Source: Lineus longissimus
Lineage: Eukaryota; Nemertea; Pilidiophora; Heteronemertea; Lineidae
Assembly: GCF_910592395.1 (NCBI RefSeq)
Contig: NC_088315.1
Location: 14,555,808-14,619,807, forward strand
Reading direction: 5' to 3'
Length of the DNA stretch: 64,000 nucleotides
The notes beneath the pieces were generated by a model. It did not search any database. It had not been told where the DNA came from and saw only the letters and a list, made by a program, of their open reading frames with translations. Shown in pieces: positions 8,607 through 15,472 of this stretch (the first letter of the stretch is position 1; every line of letters starts with the position of its first letter). The translations under genes and the position numbers were made by a program.

Positions 8607-9263
8607 TTACTGAACTTTTAGTTTTTCTAGCATCTCTGTCTGTGCTAGTTTTTTTCCTTCTTCTAAAAAAGTCTTTTTAAGGGACTCTACATCGACATTG
8701 GAATTGGTCTCCCTTTGTTTTTTCCTAATGGCATTTTTCATGGAAATGTACTTCTCCTTCTTGAGTATTAAACCGAATTCCTCTGTAGATATGTGAGAAT
8801 CGGTTAAGGCTTTACTGACCAAATCATTGATTGTGTTAAGTTTGGAAATGGCCAGTTGTGATATCTTCTCATGCTTTTCAATTTTCCTAAGAATATTCTT
8901 TTTCTCCCAGCCTAAGGCTGATGAAATAATGGCACTACCTATTGTTACGCCACCCAAAGCTAAGCCTATCGGTGCCGTGATGACACCAGCTAAAGCGGAA
9001 ACACCAACAGAGCCAGCTGCAACGCTGGCAAAATTAAGGAAATGGCTAATGCCAGTTATCACATCAAAAGCTTTTTTGTATTTTAAAGATATCTTTCTCC
9101 TGCATTCAATCTCGCCCTCAAAAAACCTCTTGACATCACTAATTGAATTAAGCCTGAAAGACTGAGGGTTACTTTCTGTATGCTTTTCAGACCTTTCATA
9201 GTTTAATTGACTTTCAGAGTTTAAATTACTTAAATCTGGATAAACCTTGTTGTCTCCATCCAT
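8607..9263 (-). CDS. Conserved Polinton hydrophobic protein of unknown function
   Basis: 218 residues, ATG in TAATTAAATG. A charged N-terminal region is followed by a Gly/Ala/Ser-rich hydrophobic block (about residues 75-118) of the kind that can insert in membranes. A helical region with repeated K-L-N-T-I-N-D-L-V-S-K-A-L motifs (about 141-153) follows, then a basic C-terminus. Proteins with this arrangement recur in invertebrate Polintons from memory, without an assigned function. It is the last gene of a minus-strand run 11843-8607 with 4-88 bp gaps. Confidence 0.72.
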   Translation of the reverse strand: MDGDNKVYPDLSNLNSESQLNYERSEKHTESNPQSFRLNSISDVKRFFEGEIECRRKISLKYKKAFDVITGISHFLNFASVAAGSVGVSALAGVITAPIGLALGGVTIGSAIISSALGWEKKNILRKIEKHEKISQLAISKLNTINDLVSKALTDSHISTEEFGLILKKEKYISMKNAIRKKQRETNSNVDVESLKKTFLEEGKKLAQTEMLEKLKVQ

Positions 9264-9267
9264 TTAA

Positions 9268-9519
9268 TTAGTGGGAATAACTAGAATCAGTTGTTCTGTC
9301 ATTTCTAGTGTTTAGTGTTGATCTTACAGACACTACAGGTTTTTGAAGTACATTAAATTTTAAAGGTTTTTCTGACCCAGCAGGCCCAGCAGGTTTTAAA
9401 GGTTTTTCGGGACCAGGCTCCAACTTTGACTCTACTTCTGCCTCTAATTCTCTATGAAATCGTTCTAATCTTTCTTTCCAATTACGTGGTCGTTTTGTGT
9501 AACCCCAAGTTCTATTCAT
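9268..9519 (-). CDS. Polinton small basic Pro/Lys repeat protein
   Basis: 83 residues with the ATG in CTTAATTAAATG. The N-terminus is Arg/Trp-rich and basic. An acidic stretch follows, then two copies of an E-K-P-L-K repeat (around residues 46-56 and 57-70) encoded by a direct DNA repeat at 9354-9410. It ends four bases before the next start (9263). No known family; short low-complexity coding could be a linker or core protein. Coding status rests on its position, start motif and open frame. Confidence 0.55.
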   Translation of the reverse strand: MNRTWGYTKRPRNWKERLERFHRELEAEVESKLEPGPEKPLKPAGPAGSEKPLKFNVLQKPVVSVRSTLNTRNDRTTDSSYSH

Positions 9520-9538
9520 TTAATTAAGTAGAATAAAA

Positions 9539-10633
9539 TCAATTCACTGCAAAGAGTAAATTTCTTTCAAGTCTATTATTCAACTTAATCATCTCGTTTA
9601 TGATTTCTGTCTGACTACATATGTTAATGTTCTGGTTCATTCTCATGTTATTACTTAAATTCGATAATCTATCAAGCAGAATCATATTTTCATCACGAAG
9701 ATAATCCCCGAAATGCTGTGATATCACTATTTTCCAATCTGGTATTACATTCTGGTCTCGAAAGACAAACCAGTTTTCACTTCTCATCTTTACCATGAAA
9801 TCCATTGACCTATCCAATTGATCCTTAAATAGTGTGTAGTTTATTGTAGCACTCTTCTGTCTGTTTTCTGTCTTTTCCATTGGTCTCATGTTAAACCAAG
9901 CAAAGCACAGTTCAGGTTTATCTTTGAATTCCTTGATTGGTAAGACATGATCCAACTCTTCTTCTTCTATTCGAACTCTGTTCTCGGGACTTTGTCCTAT
10001 TGGAGATAGACTCCTCTGGTACTCTAACCACTGATGGAAGAAACTGTCTGTACATCCTAGATTAAATGAGGAATTACCGTTACACTCTCCCTTAGAAATG
10101 CGGTTTAGACCAACTCTAATTTTGTGTCTGTCTCTATTACCATTTTGGTCAAGGTAATCCTTTTTGTAATATGAATTAAAACATGATCTGCAGTTACCTC
10201 TATTTCCGTATTTACCAAATTCACCATCACTTAGTAATTTAATTTCGTAACATTTATTACATCCCTTGATTTTACTTGAACCACATTCTTTACAGTAATC
10301 AAGTAGTTTATTACGCCTGTTCTTTTCAAAATTAATTTCAGGTTTCTTTTCACAGCACTTAACACAATAAATTGTAGGTTGATTTTCCATGTTTTGATTC
10401 ATCATATTATTCTGATTTTCCATGTTTTGATTTAACATAATCTGATTTAAGATAAACTGATTTATCATATTTTGATTTAACATAATCTGATTTATCATAT
10501 TTTGATTTAACATATTATTTTGATGCAAATAATACAAAAACTTCTGAATATTTTGATTCATCATATTATCATGATTCATCATATTATTCTGATTCATCAT
10601 ACCATTTTGATTATCAAATATTGCTCCCTCCAT
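9539..10633 (-). CDS. Polinton zinc-finger HNH endonuclease-like protein with M/N/Q repeat tail
   Basis: 364 residues. Residues 11-83 are low-complexity N-Q-N-M-M repeats built from a degenerate 12-15 bp DNA unit. Three or four C-x2-C pairs (residues 90-151) follow, as in zinc-binding recombination nucleases. An HNH-like core reads L-D-H-V-L-P-I at 227-233, then F-N-M-R-P at 247-251 and E-N-R-Q-K at 256-260. This points to a metal-dependent nuclease; the substrate is unknown. A double-hairpin repeat is translated in frame at residues 210-222, immediately before the catalytic His motif. The start is in GAAAGAAATG, not TAAATG. Confidence 0.72.
   Translation of the reverse strand: MEGAIFDNQNGMMNQNNMMNHDNMMNQNIQKFLYYLHQNNMLNQNMINQIMLNQNMINQFILNQIMLNQNMENQNNMMNQNMENQPTIYCVKCCEKKPEINFEKNRRNKLLDYCKECGSSKIKGCNKCYEIKLLSDGEFGKYGNRGNCRSCFNSYYKKDYLDQNGNRDRHKIRVGLNRISKGECNGNSSFNLGCTDSFFHQWLEYQRSLSPIGQSPENRVRIEEEELDHVLPIKEFKDKPELCFAWFNMRPMEKTENRQKSATINYTLFKDQLDRSMDFMVKMRSENWFVFRDQNVIPDWKIVISQHFGDYLRDENMILLDRLSNLSNNMRMNQNINICSQTEIINEMIKLNNRLERNLLFAVN
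9971..9999 (-). repeat. Double-hairpin repeat inside the HNH gene
   Basis: GAAC-TCT-GTTC (9973-9983) and GGAC-TTT-GTCC (9987-9997). The first stem is a compensated variant of GAGC/GCTC. It is translated in frame next to the HNH motif. Confidence 0.86.
10385..10620. repeat. Degenerate short tandem repeat coding M/N/Q
   Basis: Many imperfect copies of a 12-15 bp unit (attttgattcatcat and variants) encode the N-terminal low-complexity tail of the minus-strand HNH-like protein. Copy number is likely to vary between insertions. Confidence 0.8.
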
Positions 10634-10680
10634 TTCTTTCTTTATTTAGTAGGACATTTTTTTTTTAAATTACGTTTTTC

Positions 10681-10706
10681 GAACTTGTTCTTGTGACTTA
10701 AGTCAC
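10681..10706. repeat. Double hairpin just downstream of the integrase gene
   Basis: GAAC-TT-GTTC (10681-10690) followed by GTGAC-TTAA-GTCAC (10693-10706), a perfect 14-bp palindrome. It starts 16 bases past the integrase stop on the minus strand. The layout matches the array at 14095-14225. Confidence 0.75.
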
Positions 10707-10721
10707 TTTAGAGACTTTATT

Positions 10722-11843
10722 TCATTTCAATGATTTGATATCAGAAACTGGTAACCATTCATTGAACTTATCACTATAACCCTTCCACTTCACTAATCCG
10801 TATTTCTTGCCTTTACTGGTCTTGTACCTTAGGATTTTCTCGATCTTGTACTCTAGCTGGTCAGGATTAGGAACATAGCTCAATTCCTCTTCATAGAAAT
10901 ATCCTTGAATTTCTTCTTTGTGGTAATCCTCAAGCTTGTAGACGATAGGGTGAGTAAAGATGATCTGTTTGATTTGGAACACCTCCTCAGTGTAGTTGGG
11001 CATGTAACCTTTACCAAAAATGGACTTGTACTTTGAAATTCTTACACTGTCACCTACTTTGTACTTTGGATTACCAAATGTCTCTTTGAGGTGAAGACCG
11101 TAAAGATTGTACCACACTGTTCCTTCGTTTTCCATCTTTCTGGCGTCTACAGGTTTCATACCTATTGATGAGTGAAATGTGTTATTGTAGCCGCTGACCA
11201 GGTCATCCAGAACGTCAATCCACTTGGCAGTCTCCTTAGCGGTGAAATAACGCCACATTTTTTCTTTAAGGGTTCTATTGAATCTCTCTACTACTGCTGC
11301 CTTCTTATCAGATTTTGTGGAGAACCATTCTATGTCATTTTCTGTTAAGAGTTCCTTGAAGTGTTTGTTGTAAAATTCTGTACCGTCATCAAACTGGATC
11401 TTTTCTGGTTTTGCTTCTCTGAAAATCAATTTGAATGCATCTCTGATTTCTTCTTCCCTCTTACTCTTAACTGCTAGAGCCCAAGAAAAACGACTAAATA
11501 GATCTATGACTGTTAAAATGAATCTGAAACCCTTATTCTTACTCTCGAATTTCTGCATGTCAACCAGATCAGCTTGCCACTGTTGATCGATGTACGATAC
11601 CATTGTCTTCCTGAAGGTGAATTTCTTAATGGCCGGTTTGTGTAGTTGGTGAGTTGGTAGTGTTTCTAGAAATTCTTTCACTTCTTTTTGTTTAATAAGT
11701 TTTCCTGAGCTCTGCTCTCGTGACGAAGTCATATCTTCCTTGACCTGTTTCCAGATTTTACTCAAAGAACTGTAAGCCACGGGACTCTCGGGGTTGTAGT
11801 ACAAATCCCTTAGATACTGCTGTGTGTCATCCTTTACATCCAT
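10722..11843 (-). CDS. Polinton retroviral-type integrase with chromodomain
   Basis: 373 residues. It catalyses integration of the element into host DNA. The RNase-H-fold core has D92 (Q-A-D-L-V-D), D152 (F-D-D-G-T-E-F) and E186 (V-V-E-R-F-N-R), so the DDE triad is complete with 33 residues between the last two. The C-terminal 42 residues are a chromodomain (Y-K-I-E-K-I-L to W-K-G-Y-S to N-E-W-L-P), which in other integrases binds methylated histone tails and directs insertion. A double-hairpin repeat is translated in frame at residues 38-46, ahead of the core. The start codon faces the ATPase start, four bases away. Confidence 0.95.
   Translation of the reverse strand: MDVKDDTQQYLRDLYYNPESPVAYSSLSKIWKQVKEDMTSSREQSSGKLIKQKEVKEFLETLPTHQLHKPAIKKFTFRKTMVSYIDQQWQADLVDMQKFESKNKGFRFILTVIDLFSRFSWALAVKSKREEEIRDAFKLIFREAKPEKIQFDDGTEFYNKHFKELLTENDIEWFSTKSDKKAAVVERFNRTLKEKMWRYFTAKETAKWIDVLDDLVSGYNNTFHSSIGMKPVDARKMENEGTVWYNLYGLHLKETFGNPKYKVGDSVRISKYKSIFGKGYMPNYTEEVFQIKQIIFTHPIVYKLEDYHKEEIQGYFYEEELSYVPNPDQLEYKIEKILRYKTSKGKKYGLVKWKGYSDKFNEWLPVSDIKSLK
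11706..11732 (+). repeat. Double-hairpin repeat inside the integrase gene
   Basis: GAGC-TCT-GCTC (11707-11717) and TGAC-GAA-GTCA (11721-11731). The second stem is a compensated variant of GGAC/GTCC that matches the polymerase copy at 5414. Confidence 0.86.
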
Positions 11844-11850
11844 TTAAATG
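11841..11850. promoter_or_regulatory. Palindromic back-to-back start CATTTAAATG
   Basis: A perfect 10-bp palindrome contains the ATG of the integrase (minus) and the ATG of the ATPase (plus), so each start lies in TAAATG. The two coding regions are four bases apart, so any promoter must lie inside the opposite gene or overlap both starts. Confidence 0.6.
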
Positions 11851-12460
11851 AGTGAAGTATTTATTTACGAGCCACACAATATGTTAATTTCTGGTGTTAC
11901 CAATTGTGGTAAGACATATTTTGCCCTTGACCTCTTAGAAAAAGAGTATCGGCACAAGTTCCAGAACATAGTCATTTTCTGTCCAACATATTTCAACAAT
12001 AAGACATATGAAAGGAAATGGATTTACCAAGACAAGAACGTCTACATAGTTAATCCCGAAGCTGTGCCCAGTAATTTGGACCTTGTGCTTCAGTTTGCTA
12101 CTCTGACCTTTGCTGGTTCTAACACATTATTCCTCATTGATGACTGTGCTAATTTGAGAGACACAAAAAAGAAGGTGTCCGAGTTATGTAATCTTGCCTT
12201 TTCCGGCAGGCACTACAATCTCACTGTTTGGTTACTAGTTCAGAAGTACAATTCAGTTGTCAAGGACTACAGAGAGAACATAAGAATTTTAGTCCTGTTC
12301 TTTAACAAGGATGAATCAGCCATGAAAGATGCCTTAGAAGAAAACAGTGTGATTCCTAAGGAGAAAAGACATAGAAGAACTTAAGATGAAAAAAGGATCA
12401 AAACTGATCATTAGACTACAACATCCATTTGGATTTACTCTTTCCCATCAAAAATCTTAG
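11848..12460 (+). pseudogene. FtsK/HerA-type genome-packaging ATPase, frameshifted near its C-terminus
   Basis: The uninterrupted frame runs 11848-12384 (178 residues). The Walker A motif is G-V-T-N-C-G-K-T at residues 16-23 and Walker B L-F-L-I-D-D at 94-99, as in A32-like ATPases that pump DNA into capsids. The frame stops at 12384. Conserved-looking C-terminal sequence ending in an R-x-x-H-P-F-G type motif continues in the +1 frame to a stop at 12460, so about 33 residues are displaced. The shift lies between about 12350 and 12375, near an AAAA run. It may be an inactivating indel or a sequencing error; a programmed shift is less likely because no slippery signal is obvious. Without the shift, length would be near 203 residues, usual for Polintons. 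Confidence 0.85.
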
Positions 12461-12468
12461 TCCCGCTT

Positions 12469-12489
12469 CTGATCATCAGGACTGTGTCC
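12469..12489. repeat. Double hairpin between convergent gene ends
   Basis: CTGA-TCA-TCAG (12469-12479) shares one base with GGAC-TGT-GTCC (12479-12489). It lies at the 3' ends of both the ATPase (stop 12460) and the minus-strand gene ending at 12476. Confidence 0.75.
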
Positions 12490-12934
12490 GATCAGTGGTC
12501 TTAGTCTTTCTAACCCTAGTAAAATAATAAATTATTAACCCTAAACCACTAAGTCCTAGGATAATCCATAGGTACTCGTATTTCTTCATTTCATCACTAG
12601 GTTGGTAGTAATCACTTAATTGTGGTCGCTGAGGTAGTACAATAGTTCTTTCTGGATGTAAATGATTGTAAACAGTAAGTGCTGAATCAGTATTGTTAAA
12701 ATCAATAGAAGCGTCTCTTTCTCTCTTTAATTCAAGATTAACAAAGTCAATAGTACTCTTTCTATGCTCCTTCCATTCCGTGGAGGCCTTCTGTAATTGC
12801 TCCTGAGCCAAATCATGTCTTTTCACTTCATCTTCATAACCGTTTTTGTCTAGTGACTTGAAAAGGTAACCGGATCCAGTGAATGCTAATCCATTGATTA
12901 TTGCAGATCCAAATAACATACCAATGCCAGCCAT
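12476..12934 (-). CDS. Conserved Polinton membrane protein of unknown function
   Basis: 152 residues, ATG in GAAATTAAATG. It has a hydrophobic Gly/Ala-rich N-terminus (residues 1-27, A-F-T-G-S-G-Y-L-F motif), then a charged helical region starting K-R-H-D-L-A-Q-E-Q-L, then a C-terminal membrane segment near residues 122-141 with basic residues behind it. This architecture and the K-R-H-D-L-A motif recur next to the penton gene in Polintons from memory. Its function is unknown; a minor virion protein is plausible. The last residues are encoded by a hairpin pair. Confidence 0.75.
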   Translation of the reverse strand: MAGIGMLFGSAIINGLAFTGSGYLFKSLDKNGYEDEVKRHDLAQEQLQKASTEWKEHRKSTIDFVNLELKRERDASIDFNNTDSALTVYNHLHPERTIVLPQRPQLSDYYQPSDEMKKYEYLWIILGLSGLGLIIYYFTRVRKTKTTDRTQS

Positions 12935-12956
12935 TTAATTTCCACGAATTTTAATT

Positions 12957-13733
12957 TCAATGATGTGTCGGACTTTGTCCTGAGAGCATAGCTCGAGTTA
13001 ATACCAATTGGTACTGTACATTATGACCATTAAGATCGATGATGTCACCTTTTTCATCAGTTAAGCGAATATTCAGCTTATTGAATCTTGGTTTACAGGG
13101 AATTGCTATTGGTTTCTCAAATGTGTATGCTATTAAATCTCCAAAATTAGCTTCCTTTATTGGTCTTGTGGTTAGCACATCAGATGCTTCACCATTACTT
13201 AATACACTAGTAGATTCGATTATGTCACAGTGAAAAACAAAATGGTTAATTGGTCTAAAATTGATGGGTTTCTCGCTTACAACATCATCCTTACTTTTAT
13301 TGTCTAAAGGGTAAGGCCATTCTGATTTCATGCCAAATAATTCATTACTTTTACCAAGAAAATAGATCTGATAATGCGCCTCATTTTTTCTCTTTAGGAA
13401 GTGTAAGATGGCCTTACCTGTTGGTTCTTCAAGGTCAAATCTGACAGCACCTCTACTCATACTATTTTCTTTCAACTTATCCGCAAATACTTTTGAAAAG
13501 CTCTGTAGGTCATAGAGACCATCTGGTAGCGTAATCTCTGCCACATCAAACCCCTTAACTTTGATTCGGTTATTCTCCCTGGCTGCACTTATGTTGTAGA
13601 ATGTACAAGGTATTACTGCAAAAGTTAAAGTGATGCTACATGCATCCTGAATTTCAGTCTTGAGATTGACTGTTAAATCACTTGAACTCTGATCTGGATA
13701 GTCACTTGAATCTATGTTCATTACAGTAACCAT
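12957..13733 (-). CDS. Minor capsid (penton-like single jelly roll) protein
   Basis: 258 residues, ATG in CTTAACTAAATG. The beginning (V-x-M-N-I-D-S-S-D) and the end (I-R-L-T-D-E-K-G followed by Q-Y-Q-L-V-L) match the pattern of Polinton minor capsid proteins, which build the capsid vertices. Beta-strand-like alternation runs throughout. The last 11 residues come from an in-frame double-hairpin repeat and probably extend the native C-terminus. It follows the normal Polinton position, next to the major capsid and in the same orientation. Confidence 0.82.
   Translation of the reverse strand: MVTVMNIDSSDYPDQSSSDLTVNLKTEIQDACSITLTFAVIPCTFYNISAARENNRIKVKGFDVAEITLPDGLYDLQSFSKVFADKLKENSMSRGAVRFDLEEPTGKAILHFLKRKNEAHYQIYFLGKSNELFGMKSEWPYPLDNKSKDDVVSEKPINFRPINHFVFHCDIIESTSVLSNGEASDVLTTRPIKEANFGDLIAYTFEKPIAIPCKPRFNKLNIRLTDEKGDIIDLNGHNVQYQLVLTRAMLSGQSPTHH
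12969..12998 (-). repeat. Consensus double-hairpin repeat at the penton gene 3' end
   Basis: GGAC-TTT-GTCC (12970-12980) and GAGC-ATA-GCTC (12984-12994). Identical in stems to the copy at 7152, inverted. Confidence 0.9.
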
Positions 13734-13790
13734 TTAGTTAAGTAAATTTTCGTTTTCAAATTAACCTTTTATCAAATAAGTAAATTATTC

Positions 13791-14027
13791 TTACTTCATA
13801 ATATTTCTGGGTAGGATTCCTTGATCGTAAAGGTACTCTAATGTTCCATTACTAATAGCTACAGTTCCTCCCAGTTTAAGAATTTCCTCTAGGTCGGCCT
13901 GACTTGGGGGACCAATATTGATTCTCAAGAACCTTTTCAGTAACATAGAGTAACCAATTGTTGTTGATGCCAACAGTAAACTTTGATACAGTGTATTTAT
14001 GATATCTTTCTTTCCTGGTGTATCCAT
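13791..14027 (-). CDS. Small conserved Polinton protein of unknown function
   Basis: 78 residues, ATG in AGTAATTAAATG. A hydrophobic N-terminal part (L-L-L-A-S-T-T-I-G-Y-S) is followed by G-P-P-S-Q-A-D-L-E-E-I-L-K-L-G-G, a short motif I associate with small ORFs beside Polinton capsid genes. Function unknown. It lies between penton and major capsid on the same strand. Confidence 0.65.
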   Translation of the reverse strand: MDTPGKKDIINTLYQSLLLASTTIGYSMLLKRFLRINIGPPSQADLEEILKLGGTVAISNGTLEYLYDQGILPRNIMK

Positions 14028-14094
14028 TTAATTACTTAGAAAATCACTAGTAAAACTCATTATCTAGTATTTAGTATTTAATTTAGTGTTGTAC

Positions 14095-14225
14095 GAACTT
14101 TGTTCTGCAACTAATGTTGTAGTGAACTTTGTTCTTGCAGCACCTCAGTGCTGGAGTGAACTTTGTTCTTGCAACACCTTAGTGTTGGAGTGAACTTTGT
14201 TCTTGCAGCACCTCAGTGCTGGAGT
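14095..14225 (-). repeat. Tandem array of four double hairpins at the capsid gene 3' end
   Basis: Units at 14095-14123 (29 bp), 14124-14157, 14158-14191 and 14192-14225 (34 bp each). Each has GAAC-TTT-GTTC and a second hairpin: CAAC/GTTG in unit 1, CAGCAC/GTGCTG in units 2 and 4, and CAACAC/GTGTTG in unit 3. The difference between units 3 and 2 is compensated on both arms. The last bases code the end of the major capsid protein. Confidence 0.9.
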
Positions 14226-15472
14226 GAAGCAATCTGAGAATTCTGAATGTTAACCTGGGCGTCAGAAACCACGAATATGTGCATTTTGTATGGTCCCTTT
14301 CCAGATTTCTTTGTAACAGATAATTGAATACCATCTTTTGTGTTCTGAAGCTTCTTTCCTGATCCGTGTAAGCGGTTGTCTTCTGTGGTTCTCAAATCCA
14401 ACCATAAACCATAGTGATTAGAATCACCATAGTATTTCTCCATTGTCATGTAACAGTCATAAGTTTTCTTCAAATCTTCAGACATAAAATGTTTCTTGAT
14501 CTCCTCCCATTGATCCATCATTCTCATTCCTTCTGGGAACACCTGATTGGCAACACCCTCTATTGTGATCTGCACTTTACTTATGTTAGGGTTTTCAAAC
14601 ATCTCTGAATCTCTAGCTCCATCTACATAGTCAGACACAAATAGTAATAATAATCCTTTAATAGACATTCTTGGAAAGTTGATGTTCTCATTAATTAGTG
14701 TTTCATTAGCAGTAACATTGACTGTCTTAAAATGGTCTACCCAATCATAAAATATTGAGAATCCAGAATTGTACTTGTTACTCAATTGACTAGCAATCAT
14801 TTTGTTGGTTACGGTGTCATATTCAAAACAAATATTCTCTAGTTTGTAGCCCATACTTGCTGTGGTTGCGGTAACTATGATCTCTTCCTTTGGTGCTAAT
14901 GTGATTTCAATAATCACATCTTCTTGAATTGGAAACTTGTAAAATGGAGCATGATGGTGAAATAGTTCAAAATCTAACGGTATTTTGTACTTCTTGTCAA
15001 ACACTTTCTTCAATGTCTTTTCATTAGCTGTTTCTCCAGTGACATCAGCTTCAGCGACTCCTGATCTTAATTCTCTAAGATTTTCTGATTGAATACCCTG
15101 AAAAACTCTATCTTTTCTTTCTTCTTCTGTTAACCACAGATCTTTAAATGTAGAATAATGACTGTATTCGTCAAGGTCAAATATCTGCTCTGTTCCCCAC
15201 TTAACCACCATCTTTGAAATCAGGTTTCTACCAAGATTATTTACAACACTATTTTTAGAATCACCAGAAATGGTTACATCAGCAGACAGATAAAGAGATT
15301 TAGGTACAAAGAATGTATTCTCTCGCAATGCCGGTATTCTAACATACAGTGTTTCTTTGGGGTTAGCAGATGAGGGGTTATGAGTAATGATATGATGCTG
15401 CCTCTCAGCTTTCAAACCAAGTGGAATCTTATGTGCCCTTTCGGTATTTAATAAATATCCTGTTGCTATTTT
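14213..15472 (-). pseudogene. Major capsid protein (double jelly roll), no ATG at its 5' end
   Basis: About 400 residues are open from 15415 down to the stop at 14213. The beginning has a Q-H-H-I-I-T-H-N-P-S motif and then L-Y-V-R-I-P, a pattern typical of Polinton hexon-like capsid proteins, and the end approaches I-F-V-V-S-D-A-Q-V-N. The codon at 15415 is TTG, not a credible animal start. The same frame continues to a stop codon at 15473-15475 with no ATG, and the residues next to 15415 still look capsid-like. The 5' end is therefore cut off or lost, which marks the right edge of the recognisable Polinton. Coding beyond about 15430 may be host sequence. Confidence 0.88.

Larger units (their letters stand above)
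1..15472. mobile_element. Polinton/Maverick (polintovirus) fragment, left end outside the window
   Basis: Compact AT-rich block of about 15 closely spaced intronless ORFs on both strands. It contains the Polinton core set: protein-primed DNA polymerase B (4672-8403), chromodomain integrase (10722-11843), packaging ATPase (11848-12460), minor capsid (12957-13733) and major capsid (14213 onward). This combination defines Polintons/Mavericks, which are both DNA transposons and virus-like elements of eukaryotes. No adenain-type cysteine protease and no terminal inverted repeat can be seen, so the left part is probably beyond position 1. The right edge lies near 15416-15475, where the capsid frame runs out without an ATG and the gene-dense pattern stops. 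A frameshift in the ATPase suggests decay, although the polymerase and integrase frames are open. Confidence 0.93.

Noticed and set aside
8607-9263. Pore-forming toxin, because of its Gly/Ala-rich hydrophobic block
   Set aside because: No toxin family motif; the layout matches common unnamed Polinton proteins.
12345-12385. Programmed +1 frameshift in the ATPase
   Set aside because: No clear slippery heptamer or rare stop context is visible; a mutation or sequencing indel is simpler. Kept only as an open alternative.
14095-14225. CRISPR-like array
   Set aside because: Units are adjacent with no spacers, each unit is itself palindromic, and the context is eukaryotic.
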